A stretch of DNA of 64,000 nucleotides from CADEED01 sp035502995 (GCA_035502995.1 DATJTW010000023.1:65536-129535); one strand, 5' to 3'; positions 35,800-45,445 are shown, numbered from the stretch's first letter. Made by a program: numbers and translations. The notes: generated by a model not told the origin, from the letters alone.

Positions 35800-38700
35800 A
35801 TGCGAACGATCAGGATGGGACTGTGCTTGGCGCTGTGGGCGCTCGCGGTGCAGGTCGGGCGAGCGGCAGACGCACCGCCGCCGCCGATGGCGATGGGCGG
35901 TCCGCCGGTTCCGCCGGGCTGCCAGTTCACGGGATTCCCGAAAGCCGGCGCGAAGTCGCCGGCAGACCTCTCCGGCCCGCTACCGGTTGCGGACTATCTC
36001 GACGCGCTGTTCGACTGCACCGATTTGCGCTTCAACGGGGCCGAGCTCTACAAGCCGGCCAACGCTTGGCTGGAAAACGACACGAAGCAGTACTCGGCGC
36101 TGCTCGCGCGCGGCAAGTTCTCCTGGCTGATCGTGCCGGCGCAGACGCAGTACTACGGATTCGACGGCATCGAGCGCTCCCTGCTGAGCGCGGAGATCGC
36201 GGACGCGTTCGTGGCACACGGCGCGGCACCCGATCCGATGCTCGCGGCACGCGCGCTGGGCGAGATCCGCCGCCGCTACGAGCCCGTGGCGGCACCGCTC
36301 CTGGCGCAGTCGATCGGCGCCACGCGAATGCTCGAGACCTATGTGGGTCACGACGGAAAACGCGCGATGACCCTGACGCTGCGTTTGATGGATTGCAGCG
36401 TCGGCGGGACGTGCCGTCTGCTCAAGCAGCACGACTGGCGCGCGCTGCCGTTCACCGACGAGAAGCCGCCGTTCCTCGTGGTGCGCGGGATGCGCGACGC
36501 GCTGGTCGGCGAGATGCTGGGCATGAAGGCGAACGCCGCGCGGCCAGTGGCGCCGCGGCCGAAACGCGCGGGCACGGACCTCTCGGCCCTCGGCACCGCG
36601 CCCACCGACGCCGAGCCCGCGCTGGTCTCGGGGGTGCTCGCGGCGCTCATGCCCGGTGACGACGAGACCGGTCGCGATCGTCTCTCGGTGCTCGCACTGC
36701 GCGATGCACTGAACGCGACGCCGTCGAACGCGAACCGGGTCCGCGCTGCGGCCGCGGCCTTCCGGCTGAACCGCCGACCGTACGCGCTGGCGTTGTTGCA
36801 GGGGCTGAACGATCCCGCGGCGGTGACGCTCCGCGAACTCCTGAACGGCAACCTGCCCGAGGCGCAGACCGGTCTCGCGTCCGTCGAGCCGGCCGATCTG
36901 AAACTGATCCTGGCATTCGCCGTGCAGGATCTGCGCAGCCGCTACGATCGCCCCGCCGACTTCGACCCGGCCGCAGCGGCGCGGTTGTTCGGCGCGAACG
37001 ACAGTCCGTGGTCCGGCGTCGTGTTCCGGCGCGCGGGCGACCTCGACAACTGGAGCCGCGCGGATGCCGTGACGCCCAAGCGGCTGCTCGATGCCGCCTT
37101 CCCCGTCGCGGGGCAGGATCTCGCCTCGGTGCTGAAGGGCATGCGCGTCGTCGGACGCAACGCGGATCCCGACATCGCGCTCACCCTCGCGAGCCTGCGT
37201 CATCTGCGCCAGGCGCAAGGCCGGTTGTCTCCGGCGGATTGCTGCTCGGCGAACCGCGCGAACTCCGCCTGGCCCATCTACTGGCTCGCGGAATCGCTGC
37301 TGCAGTCGAACGCGATCAAGGCGACCGCCTTCCAGCTGCTCACGCAGGGCGAACCCGAGGAGGCGAAACGGTTGCTGGGGATCTACCAGGAGTTCTACGC
37401 CGGCCAGCCGTATTTCGAAGTACTGCGTTTCCGCATCGACGCCGAGCTCGCGTCGCGGGCGTCGAACGAGATGGCGTCGCGCCTCATGGCGGAAGCCGAA
37501 GCCGCCGAGAAATCCGCGGCGTACTGGTCGCAGGGCCAAACGTACTCGGGCCAGTTGTCGGCGCTGCGCGGCACCGCGACGATGATCCCGCGCATGGCGT
37601 ATACGCAGGACTTCCCGCCGCGGGCCGCCTGGCCGCCGCTGGATGCGACACCGGGACCGTCCTCGTGGGCGTGTGACGTGCTGCGCTACGCCACGGTCGA
37701 CGTGATGGCAGCGTCGTTCTGCCTGATGGCGGCGCCACCGGGTCGCGCCGATGCGCTGCGCGCGGACGTGGCCGCGCGGTTCCACGGCAATGCGCAGGCC
37801 GCGGCGATGTTGCGGCCCTACCTGCCGCGCGCCGCGAACGCGGATCCCGTCGCCGAGTTCCGCACCGCGATCGCGGGCGACCCGGAATCGTGGGACAACT
37901 ATCGCGACCTCGGCCTGCTGCTGCTGAAGCGCGATGCCAACTACCCGGAAGCGCAGAAGGTCTATCTCTCCTACCCGGAGTTCAAGCGCACCCGGCATGC
38001 GTACCCGGTGCGCGTGTCGAACGATGCGTACGACGTCGGCTCCGAGCTCTTCTGGCGCGGCCAGTACGAGCTCGCGCGCCCGCTCTACGAACTCGCGGCG
38101 AACCTCGACACGGGTTCCAACGCGTCGATGTCGAGCGCGATCCGGCTGGCGCTGATCGACGGCGACTACGCGACCGCCATGGCCGGCTCGCGCGAGCGCG
38201 GCCAGCGCTACCCGAACCCGTACGCCTTTCGCGACTATCTGTCGCTGCTGCACGTCCTCGGGCGCGGCGACGAGGCGCGCGCCGGTTTCGCGCAGATCTC
38301 CGGCGCCTTCGACGATCCGTCGGCGTGGGTCGCCGAGCTCGTCGGGCAGCGCATGCAGGCGCAGACCGCGGACCAGTTCAAGGCCTGGATCCTCTCGGAC
38401 CCGATCCGCCAGGCGCGCTACCGCGGTCGCCACTACGCGCCTATCTACGCACTGTGGTGGATGACAACCGATCGCAAACCCGGCGCGGACTTCGCGGCGC
38501 TGATGCGCAAGATCGAGGCCGATGAAAGGCGCACCGTCGAATACGACGGCATCTCGATGGGCCGGCCGCATCCGAAGATGGAAGGCGGCCTGGAGATCGT
38601 GCGGCCGTCGCAGTTCCGCGGCCCCAAGGCGCCGAAGCTGCCGCCGGAATCGAACGGACCGTCGGAGTACGTGCTGCTCGCGGATGCGCTGGCAGCGCAC

Positions 38701-39321
38701 TACGCCGGCGACTACGCCGCGGCGGTGACGAAGTTCGGGGCGCTGGCCGATCGTTATCCGATCGAGGAAGGCGACACCATGGTGGCGCTGGGATATTTCG
38801 CCTACGACGCGGCGAAGACCGGCGACAAGGTGGGGCTCGAGGAATTCATCGGCCTCATCCCGAACGACTCGCAGTACTTCGACGTGTGGCTGGCGCGCGC
38901 GCACTTCGCGGCCGTGCGCCACGACGCGGACAAGTCGTACCAGGCGCTGCTGCGCGCGTTCAACGTGCGGCCGTACACGGAGTCGCGCCCCGTGATGACG
39001 GAGTACCAGTTCGCCGAGGCCTGCGAGACCGTGCTGAAAGAGACCGGCGATGCGCGGGTCGCGGCGATGCTGCTCGACTGGGCGAAGCGCTGGCAGCGCA
39101 TCCATCCCACGTCGTCGTGGGCATATGCGGTCGAGGCAAACTACTCGAAGAACCCGGCGGATGTGACGCGCGCGCTGGCGCTGGCGCTGTATCTCGATCC
39201 GTCGTCGCCGCGGCTCGCGCGGTTCGACGCCGCAAAACAGGCGGCCGCGCGCGCGTGGTTGAAGGCCAATAACCCGTTCCTCGGTCGCCGCCCGCGCTCC
39301 GCTCCACCGTCGGGTGTCTGA
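35800..39321 (+). CDS. Large exported helical-repeat protein, function unknown
   Basis: 1173 residues from ATG 35800 (AAAAGGAATTCCG upstream). Signal peptide MRTIRMGLCLALWALAVQVGRAADA followed by a Pro-rich stretch. The rest is Ala/Leu-rich helix with TPR-like pairs, for example EAKRLLGIYQEFYAGQPYFE, WRGQYELARPLYELAANLDT and ALAAHYAGDYAAAVTKFGAL. Residues about 40-240 form a different N-terminal domain with cysteines. Probably a periplasmic scaffold. No family recognised beyond helical repeats, and neighbours do not clarify its role. Confidence 0.75.
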   Translation: MRTIRMGLCLALWALAVQVGRAADAPPPPMAMGGPPVPPGCQFTGFPKAGAKSPADLSGPLPVADYLDALFDCTDLRFNGAELYKPANAWLENDTKQYSALLARGKFSWLIVPAQTQYYGFDGIERSLLSAEIADAFVAHGAAPDPMLAARALGEIRRRYEPVAAPLLAQSIGATRMLETYVGHDGKRAMTLTLRLMDCSVGGTCRLLKQHDWRALPFTDEKPPFLVVRGMRDALVGEMLGMKANAARPVAPRPKRAGTDLSALGTAPTDAEPALVSGVLAALMPGDDETGRDRLSVLALRDALNATPSNANRVRAAAAAFRLNRRPYALALLQGLNDPAAVTLRELLNGNLPEAQTGLASVEPADLKLILAFAVQDLRSRYDRPADFDPAAAARLFGANDSPWSGVVFRRAGDLDNWSRADAVTPKRLLDAAFPVAGQDLASVLKGMRVVGRNADPDIALTLASLRHLRQAQGRLSPADCCSANRANSAWPIYWLAESLLQSNAIKATAFQLLTQGEPEEAKRLLGIYQEFYAGQPYFEVLRFRIDAELASRASNEMASRLMAEAEAAEKSAAYWSQGQTYSGQLSALRGTATMIPRMAYTQDFPPRAAWPPLDATPGPSSWACDVLRYATVDVMAASFCLMAAPPGRADALRADVAARFHGNAQAAAMLRPYLPRAANADPVAEFRTAIAGDPESWDNYRDLGLLLLKRDANYPEAQKVYLSYPEFKRTRHAYPVRVSNDAYDVGSELFWRGQYELARPLYELAANLDTGSNASMSSAIRLALIDGDYATAMAGSRERGQRYPNPYAFRDYLSLLHVLGRGDEARAGFAQISGAFDDPSAWVAELVGQRMQAQTADQFKAWILSDPIRQARYRGRHYAPIYALWWMTTDRKPGADFAALMRKIEADERRTVEYDGISMGRPHPKMEGGLEIVRPSQFRGPKAPKLPPESNGPSEYVLLADALAAHYAGDYAAAVTKFGALADRYPIEEGDTMVALGYFAYDAAKTGDKVGLEEFIGLIPNDSQYFDVWLARAHFAAVRHDADKSYQALLRAFNVRPYTESRPVMTEYQFAEACETVLKETGDARVAAMLLDWAKRWQRIHPTSSWAYAVEANYSKNPADVTRALALALYLDPSSPRLARFDAAKQAAARAWLKANNPFLGRRPRSAPPSGV

Positions 39322-39434
39322 CCGATTGGTGCCGGTTGGATTGGAGCCCGGTGTGACCCGGGGAACTCAGGCCTGAATCACCGCGGCCCCGGCACCCGGG
39401 GCCGTGGCCAGATCCGCTGAGTCCCAGCCGGCAT

Positions 39435-40043
39435 TCACCGGGCCGCCAACGACCGAGCCATCAGCGCCAGGGGCCGGCCATCCGGATCCTCGAAGAACGC
39501 CATCCATTCCTCCGTGCCGTCGGCATGGCGATGGATCAGGTGCGGCGCGTGCGTGAAGTTCACGCCGCGCGACTGCAGCGTCGCGTGCGCGGCGACGATG
39601 TCGGGCACGCGCAGGTAGAGGATCGATTCCTTCGCCGCGCCGCCTTCCTGGCTCAGCATCAGGCGCGTGCCGCCGAGATCGAAGAACGCCAGCGTGCCGA
39701 AGGTGTAGAGGTGCGGCAGGCCGAGCACGTCGCGATACCAGCGTTCGGACGCGGCCGTGTCGCCGACGGAGCGGGCGATCTGGCCGATCGGCCCGAGTTG
39801 CAGTGTCACATCCATCGGCCGTTCTCCCGTTCGTACCCAGCGGCGCAACGCGCGCCGATCCGCCAACCCGAGTTTCGCCAGTGCGTTCGAGACGTGGAAT
39901 TTCACGGCGTCCACGCTGATCCCGCGCCGCCGGGCGATGTCGCCATTCGTCATGCCGTGCTGGACGGCGTACACCGTGCGCCATTCGGCCGGCGTCAGCA
40001 GATCCGCGTGTCGCGGCCGGCCGCGCGGGCGCTTCGTCTTCAT
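39435..40043 (-). CDS. LuxR-type HTH fused to a glyoxalase/VOC domain
   Basis: 202 residues from ATG 40043. Residues 16-70 are a LuxR/GerE-type HTH (LLTPAEWRTVYAVQHGMTNG, GISVDAVKFHVSNALAKLGL). Residues 80-200 are a vicinal-oxygen-chelate fold (YRDVLGLPHLYTFGTLAFFD, GVNFTHAPHLIHRH, EEWMAFFEDPDGRPLALM). A basic AT-hook-like segment (KTKRPRGRPRH) precedes the HTH. The likely role is a transcription factor whose VOC domain senses a small molecule or antibiotic. Monocistronic. Confidence 0.9.
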   Translation of the reverse strand: MKTKRPRGRPRHADLLTPAEWRTVYAVQHGMTNGDIARRRGISVDAVKFHVSNALAKLGLADRRALRRWVRTGERPMDVTLQLGPIGQIARSVGDTAASERWYRDVLGLPHLYTFGTLAFFDLGGTRLMLSQEGGAAKESILYLRVPDIVAAHATLQSRGVNFTHAPHLIHRHADGTEEWMAFFEDPDGRPLALMARSLAAR

Positions 40044-40093
40044 GACGCGATCGTACGGAGACGCCCCCCGATTTTCCCTACCCGTGGGATCCA

Positions 40094-40133
40094 TGGGGAT
40101 TGGCCCCAAACGGCCGTTTGGGGCCAATCCCCA
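40094..40133. repeat. Perfect 40-base palindrome, copy 2
   Basis: Bases 40094-40133 equal their own reverse complement; the centre is AAACGGCCGTTT flanked by GGCCCC/GGGGCC and GGGGATT/AATCCCC. It lies between the LuxR-VOC gene (minus) and the DUF1800 gene (plus). A related copy is at 26225-26262. Confidence 0.85.
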
Positions 40134-40194
40134 ATCGGCGACAGTTTGCGGCGACGCGCTGCGGCGGGTTACGGTGCCGCCGTCAGGGGGTTCC

Positions 40195-42060
40195 GTGAAA
40201 CAAACCGAAGACGGCGTCGAGGGCACGCCGGCTGAAATCGTGACCAACGGCGTCGATGCCCGGCAGGGCGACGTTCGCGGCGCCGACACGGGCAGCATCG
40301 ACATTCGCGGCGCGAACGTGGCCGCCGCGTTGGCTGCGTTGCTGGCCGCGTCCTGCGGCGGAGGCGGCGGCGCCGAATCATCGCCACCGCCGAGCTCCAG
40401 CAATCCGCCGCCGCCCGCCGTCACGCCGCCGCCGTCCCCGCCCGCATCTCCGCCGCCGCCCCCGCCGCCCGCCGGCCCCGCGCCCACCGACGTCGAAGCC
40501 GCGCGCTTCCTGCAGCAGGCGCAGTTCGCCGTCACCGATCCGGATCTCGCCGCGGTCAAGCAGCTCGGCTACGCCGGTTATCTCGACTCCCGCTTCGGCC
40601 AGTCGCTCGGCACCACCGGCGTCAAATGGCTCACCGACCAGGGCCACAACTCGATCACCGCCGAAGCGCGCTACTTCTGGCCGCAGTTCGGCGACTTCAT
40701 GATCTGGAACCAGCTGCTCGCCGGCCCGGACCAGATGCGCAAGCGCGCCGCGCTCGCGCTCTCCGAATACTTCGTCGTGTCGCTGAGCCCGATCGACGGC
40801 TTCTATCCGCCGTACGTCATCGCCGCCTACTGGGACCTGCTCTGCGCCAACGCCTTCGGCAATTTCCGCACGCTGCTCGAGAAGATCACGCTGAACGCCG
40901 GCATGGGTTTCTTCCTGAACACGCGCGGCAATCTCAAGGAGGACGCGAACGGCCGACAGCCCGACGAGAACTACGCGCGCGAGGTCATGCAGCTGTTCAC
41001 GATCGGCCTCTACGAGCTGAACGCCGACGGCACGCACAAGCTCGACGGCAACGGCAACCCCATCGAGACCTACGGCCAGAGCGACATCACGAACCTCGCG
41101 CGCGTGTTCACCGGCTACGACTGGGACTACCTCGCCAACGGCGGCTCGTTCACCGACGTGGCCTGGGTCGACTACAACATCCCCAGCACGCACTTCGCGT
41201 CGAACCCGATGTGGTTCAACTCAGCCGCGCATTCGAACCTCGAGGTGAACTTCCTCGGCAAGAACATCCCCGCGAACACGGAAGGCCGCGCGGCGCTGGG
41301 CATCGCGCTCGATCACCTGTTCAACCACGCGAACGTCGGCCCGTTCTTCGCGCGGCAGATGATCCAGCGCCTCGTGACCAGCAATCCCTCGCCGGAGTAC
41401 GTTGGCCGCGTCGCCGCGAAATTCGCCGACAACGGCGCCGGCGTGCGCGGCGATCTGAAAGCCGTGTGGACCGCGATCCTGCTGGACAGCGAGGCGCGCA
41501 CCGCGCCGTCCGCGTCGAACACGCTGGCCGGCAAGCTGCGCGAGCCGGTCGTTCGCTGGGTGCAGCTGCTGCGCACCGTCGGCATCACGTCGACCAACGG
41601 CAAGTACGAGATCTACGAAACGTCGCCCGCGGACCAGGCACTGGGCCAGTCGCCGCTGCGCTCGCCGTCGGTGTTCAATTTCTTCCGGCCCGGCTACGTG
41701 CCGCCGAACACCGAGATCGCGACCGCGAGCAAGCAGGCGCCGGAATTCCAGCTGCTGAACGAAACGACCACCGCCGGCTACATCAACTGGATGCAGTGGA
41801 CCTCGCGCTACGCGTACAACGACGTCGGACCCAACTACTCGGCGCTGCTGCCGATCGCGCACGACACGAACGCCGTGCTCGACTGGCTGAACCTGCGGCT
41901 GACGGCCAACCAGCTGTCGGCCGCGTCGCTGACCGTGGTGCGGAACCTGATGAACGCGTTCGGCATCACCGCCGCGAGCACGCAGGATCAGAAGCTGGAC
42001 ATGCTGGCCACCGCGGCATTCCTCATCGTCGTGTGCCCCGAATATCTGGTGCAGAAATGA
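40195..42060 (+). CDS. DUF1800 exported protein
   Basis: 621 residues from a GTG (40195) with AGGGGG upstream. A hydrophobic run AALAALLAASCGGGGG near residue 40 looks like a lipoprotein or signal segment, though the preceding N-region is unusually long and acidic. A Pro-rich linker (about 60-95) leads into the DUF1800 domain: AARFLQQAQFAVTDPDLAAV, NYAREVMQLFTIGLYELN, KLREPVVRWVQLLRTVG, SPSVFNFFRPGYVPP. DUF1800 genes commonly pair with DUF1501 genes as here; function unknown. Confidence 0.88.
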   Translation: MKQTEDGVEGTPAEIVTNGVDARQGDVRGADTGSIDIRGANVAAALAALLAASCGGGGGAESSPPPSSSNPPPPAVTPPPSPPASPPPPPPPAGPAPTDVEAARFLQQAQFAVTDPDLAAVKQLGYAGYLDSRFGQSLGTTGVKWLTDQGHNSITAEARYFWPQFGDFMIWNQLLAGPDQMRKRAALALSEYFVVSLSPIDGFYPPYVIAAYWDLLCANAFGNFRTLLEKITLNAGMGFFLNTRGNLKEDANGRQPDENYAREVMQLFTIGLYELNADGTHKLDGNGNPIETYGQSDITNLARVFTGYDWDYLANGGSFTDVAWVDYNIPSTHFASNPMWFNSAAHSNLEVNFLGKNIPANTEGRAALGIALDHLFNHANVGPFFARQMIQRLVTSNPSPEYVGRVAAKFADNGAGVRGDLKAVWTAILLDSEARTAPSASNTLAGKLREPVVRWVQLLRTVGITSTNGKYEIYETSPADQALGQSPLRSPSVFNFFRPGYVPPNTEIATASKQAPEFQLLNETTTAGYINWMQWTSRYAYNDVGPNYSALLPIAHDTNAVLDWLNLRLTANQLSAASLTVVRNLMNAFGITAASTQDQKLDMLATAAFLIVVCPEYLVQK

Positions 42061-43463
42061 GCGACAACCCTCTCGAGCGGAAGTGGACCCGCCGCGTCGT
42101 CCTGCAGCGCGCGATGCAGTTGTCGGCGATGGGCGTGGCGACTCCACTGGCGATCAACCTCGCGGCGATCGGCGAAGCCGCCGCCTTCGACAGCACCGAC
42201 TACAAGGCGCTGGTCTGCGTGTTCCTCTACGGCGGCAACGACTACGCGAACACGATCGTCCCTTACGACGCGACCAACTACGCGAAGTACCACCAGATCC
42301 GCGCCGGCGCCGCCGGCGAGACGCAGTCGGGCATCGCGCTGGCGCGCGCGGCACTGGCGCCGACCGCGCTGACGCCCGCGGGCGGCCAGGTGTTGACCGA
42401 CAACCTGCAGTACGCGCTGGCGCCGTCGCTCGCGGCGTTGAAGCCGGTGTGGGATGCGGGCCGGCTCGCGATCCAGTTGAACGTCGGACCGCTGATGCAG
42501 CCGACGACGCTCGCGCAGTACAACAGCACCAACAAGGTGGCGAACCCGCTGCCGCCGAAACTGTTCTCGCACAACGACCAGCAGTCCATCTGGCAGTCGA
42601 ACGGCAGCGAGGGCTCGACGATCGGCTGGGGCGGGCGGCTCGGCGACATCGCGTTGTCGGGCAACACGAGCAATTCGCTGCTGACCTGCATCTCCGCGTC
42701 CGGCAACGCGGTGTTCGTCGCGGGGCGCGATGCCTTGCAGTACCAGGTCAGCCCGGCGGGCGCGATCAAGATCGCCGGGCTCGCCAACAACGGCTTGCGC
42801 GACGCATTGAACGCGATGATCACGGCGTCCGGCACGCACGTGATGGAGAAGGAGTACGTCGCGGTGACGCGGCGTTCGATCGAGCTCGAAGGCACGGTCA
42901 ACGGCGCGATCGCCAACGTGAATCCGGCGACGGCGTTCCCGAACAATCCGCTGGCCGCGCAGTTGAAGGTCGTGGCGCGGCTGATCGGCGCGCGCCTGGC
43001 GACGGGATTGAAGCGGCAGGTGTTCTTCGTGTCGCTCGGCGGGTTCGACAATCACAACGCGCTGATGAACGACCACCCGGCGCTGCTGACGCGAGTCGGC
43101 GAGGCGATGCGCGCGTTCTACGACGCCACCGTCGAGCTCGGCGTGGCGAGCAAGGTGACCACGTTCACCGCGTCGGATTTCGGGCGCACGCTGGCATCGA
43201 ACGCGGATGGTTCCGATCACGGCTGGGGCTCGCATCACTTCGTGATGGGCGGCGCGGTGAATGGCGGGCGCTACTACGGCATCGCGCCGCACGTCTCGCT
43301 GCAGACCGACGACCAGGTGGGGCAGGGCCGGCTGTTGCCGTCGACCGGCGTGGATCCGTTTGCGGCGACGCTGGCGCGCTGGTTCGGCTGCTCGCCGACG
43401 GAGATCGCGGGGATCCTGCCGAACATCGGGCGGTACCCGACGGCCGATCTCGGCTTCGTCTAG
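42057..43463 (+). CDS. DUF1501 exported protein
   Basis: 468 residues, ATG overlapping the DUF1800 stop (ATGA). The N-terminus WTRRVVLQRAMQLSAMGVATP is a Tat-type signal. The body carries ALVCVFLYGGNDYANTIVPYD, LFSHNDQQSIWQS, FFVSLGGFDNHNALMNDHP and FTASDFGRTLASNADGSDHG, all DUF1501 landmarks; the fold belongs to the sulfatase/alkaline-phosphatase-like group. Works with DUF1800 by genomic association; the reaction is unknown. Confidence 0.92.
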   Translation: MSDNPLERKWTRRVVLQRAMQLSAMGVATPLAINLAAIGEAAAFDSTDYKALVCVFLYGGNDYANTIVPYDATNYAKYHQIRAGAAGETQSGIALARAALAPTALTPAGGQVLTDNLQYALAPSLAALKPVWDAGRLAIQLNVGPLMQPTTLAQYNSTNKVANPLPPKLFSHNDQQSIWQSNGSEGSTIGWGGRLGDIALSGNTSNSLLTCISASGNAVFVAGRDALQYQVSPAGAIKIAGLANNGLRDALNAMITASGTHVMEKEYVAVTRRSIELEGTVNGAIANVNPATAFPNNPLAAQLKVVARLIGARLATGLKRQVFFVSLGGFDNHNALMNDHPALLTRVGEAMRAFYDATVELGVASKVTTFTASDFGRTLASNADGSDHGWGSHHFVMGGAVNGGRYYGIAPHVSLQTDDQVGQGRLLPSTGVDPFAATLARWFGCSPTEIAGILPNIGRYPTADLGFV

Positions 43464-43579
43464 ATAACGGGGATCACGCCGTCGCGCGTCCCCGCCGGAT
43501 CGCAACCGGCGGAGACAGGTATCCCTGTTATCCCTCTCCGACACCGCCTATGCTTGGCCCGTCTTCGAAGGGGGTAAAC

Positions 43580-44758
43580 ATGTCGACCAATCTCCGGACG
43601 CTCGTCCGCTCATCCGTCTTTTGCTCGTTGATCCTGCTCGCGACGGCGACCTTCGCCTCCGAGCAACCGCCGACGCTCGCCGTCGGTTCGCCGATGCCGT
43701 CGTTCTCGCTGCCCGGCGTCGACGGCAAGACCTACACCGAGAAGAGCTTCGCGAAGGCGAAGATCCTCGTGCTGGTCTTCACCTGCGCGCACTGCCCGAC
43801 GGCCCAGGCCTACCAGGAGCGCATCAAGAAGCTGGTGACCGACTACTCGCCGAAAGGCGTCACGCTCGTCGCGATCAATCCGAATCACGCGGACTCGGTG
43901 CGGCTCGACGAGCTCGCGTACTCCGACCTCTCCGACTCGTTCGACGAGATGAAGGAGCGCGCGAAGATGGAGAAGTTCAACTTCGTGTGGCTCGACGACG
44001 GCCCGAAGCAGGAGGTCTCGCACAAGTACGGCCCGGTCGCCACGCCGCACGTGTTCATCTTCGACGCCGCGCGCAAGCTCCGCTTCGAAGGCCGCATCGA
44101 CGACGCCGAGCGTGAATCGCAGGCGACCTCGCACGACACGCGCAACGCGCTCGACGCACTGCTGGCCGGCAAGGAACCGCCCGTCACGTCGACGCGCGTG
44201 TTCGGCTGCTCGGTGAAGTGGGCCGACAAGGTGGTCGAGTACGCGAAGTTCAAGGAGCGCTGGGCCGCGGAGCCGGTGACGCTCGAGAAGGCGGACATCG
44301 CCAAGCTCAAGGAGATCCGCGCCAACAAGGACTCCGGCAAGCTGCGCTTCATCAACGTGTGGGCGACGTGGTGCGGTCCGTGCATCGCGGAGTTCGACGA
44401 ACTGGTCGAGCACAACCTGCGCTTCCGCATCCGCCAGTTCGAGATGGTGACGATCTCGGCGGATTCGCCGGACGACGAAGCGACGGTGAAGGACTTCCTG
44501 CAGAAAAAGCACGCGTCGATGAAGAACTACATCATCCCGTCCGAGCAGAAGGACGCGTTCTTCGACGCGATCGATCCCGCGACGACGTGGAAGGGCCAGC
44601 TGCCGTATACGATCATCGTCAACGAGAAGGGCGAGGTGGTGTACCGCGAGTACGGCGCGCTGTCGTTCCTGAAGATGCGCCGCGCGATCGTGCCCGAGCT
44701 GAACCGCATCAAGCCCTGGGGTGGTCTGTCGCCCATCAAGCCGGGCGCCGCGCCGTAA
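43580..44758 (+). CDS. Exported tandem thioredoxin-fold protein
   Basis: 392 residues from ATG 43580. Signal peptide SSVFCSLILLATATFASEQ. Domain 1 (about 33-200) is AhpC/TSA-like with a CxxC at Cys69/Cys72 (VFTCAHCPTAQAYQE) and DGPKQEVSHKYGPVATPHVF. Domain 2 (about 240-385) is TlpA/thioredoxin-like with WATWCGPC at 262-268. Two different redox sites in one periplasmic chain suggest an electron relay or combined peroxiredoxin and reductant. A palindromic repeat begins right after the stop. Confidence 0.88.
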   Translation: MSTNLRTLVRSSVFCSLILLATATFASEQPPTLAVGSPMPSFSLPGVDGKTYTEKSFAKAKILVLVFTCAHCPTAQAYQERIKKLVTDYSPKGVTLVAINPNHADSVRLDELAYSDLSDSFDEMKERAKMEKFNFVWLDDGPKQEVSHKYGPVATPHVFIFDAARKLRFEGRIDDAERESQATSHDTRNALDALLAGKEPPVTSTRVFGCSVKWADKVVEYAKFKERWAAEPVTLEKADIAKLKEIRANKDSGKLRFINVWATWCGPCIAEFDELVEHNLRFRIRQFEMVTISADSPDDEATVKDFLQKKHASMKNYIIPSEQKDAFFDAIDPATTWKGQLPYTIIVNEKGEVVYREYGALSFLKMRRAIVPELNRIKPWGGLSPIKPGAAP

Positions 44759-44797
44759 TGGGGACAGTCCCCGTTTGCTGGCAAAAGGGGACAGTCA
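44759..44797. repeat. GGGGAC palindromic REP-like element
   Basis: Begins with the palindrome GGGGACAGTCCCC (44760-44772), then GTTTGCTGGCAAAAGGGGAC. Aligns with the first half of the element at 7189-7281 (CRTTTGCTRGCAAAAGGGGAC shared). It occupies the gap between the redoxin and VOC genes. Confidence 0.75.
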
Positions 44798-44810
44798 CGA
44801 AAGGACGACC

Positions 44811-45227
44811 ATGACACGGCAGACACTGGGCCTCGTTTCGCTGGTCGTGAAGGACTACGACGAGGCCCTGGCGTTCTACGTCGGCACGCTCGGCTTCCGC
44901 CTCGTCGAAGACAGCCTCGTCCCCGAGCAGAACAAGCGCTGGGTGGTCATCGAACCACCCGGCGCCGCGGGCCAGGGCGCCAAACTACTGCTGGCGCGTG
45001 CGTCGAACGACGCGCAGACCGCGCGCGTCGGCAACCAGACCGGCGGCCGCGTGTTCCTCTTCCTCTACACCGACGATTTCTGGCGCGATTTCAACGCCTG
45101 GTCGGCCGCCGGCGTGAAGTTCGCGCGCCAGCCGTCGCAGGCGCCGTACGGCACGGTCGCGGTGTTCGAGGATCTGTACGGCAATCTCTGGGACCTGGTC
45201 GAGCTCGGCGGCGCGAAGCCGGCCTGA
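44811..45227 (+). CDS. VOC/glyoxalase-family protein
   Basis: 138 residues from ATG 44811 (AAAGGACG upstream). One VOC module: LVSLVVKDYDEALAFYVGTL, WVVIEPPGAAGQGAKLLLAR, VAVFEDLYGNLWDLVEL. The terminal Glu and the N-terminal region resemble metal-binding VOC dioxygenases and resistance proteins, but the substrate cannot be assigned. A stand-alone gene with a possible terminator after it. Confidence 0.9.
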   Translation: MTRQTLGLVSLVVKDYDEALAFYVGTLGFRLVEDSLVPEQNKRWVVIEPPGAAGQGAKLLLARASNDAQTARVGNQTGGRVFLFLYTDDFWRDFNAWSAAGVKFARQPSQAPYGTVAVFEDLYGNLWDLVELGGAKPA

Positions 45228-45232
45228 CCCGC

Positions 45233-45251
45233 GCCGCCGCGGCGGCTCTTT
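45233..45251 (+). terminator. Possible weak terminator
   Basis: GCCGCCGCGGCGGC hairpin (5-base stem) followed by TCTTT, six bases after the VOC stop. The T-run is short, so efficiency is doubtful. Confidence 0.35.
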
Positions 45252-45445
45252 AACCCACGTTATCCCGATTCATCGGCCCGGCTCGCATTGGGCCAGCCGG
45301 CCGCCGCGTCACGCGATCGCGCCGCCGGGAGCGGAATCCGCCTACACGGAAGCGTGAATGGCGCACGCTCGCGCGCACGCCCGAAGCCCATTCTGGCGAC
45401 AGTTAGGACTCGGACTCCCGGGGCGGAACCAGTGGACGGTCGCCG

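Noticed and set aside
35980..39105. 1041-codon open frame on the minus strand
   Set aside because: Mirror of the large plus-strand gene, Arg-rich and without domains; a result of high third-position G+C.
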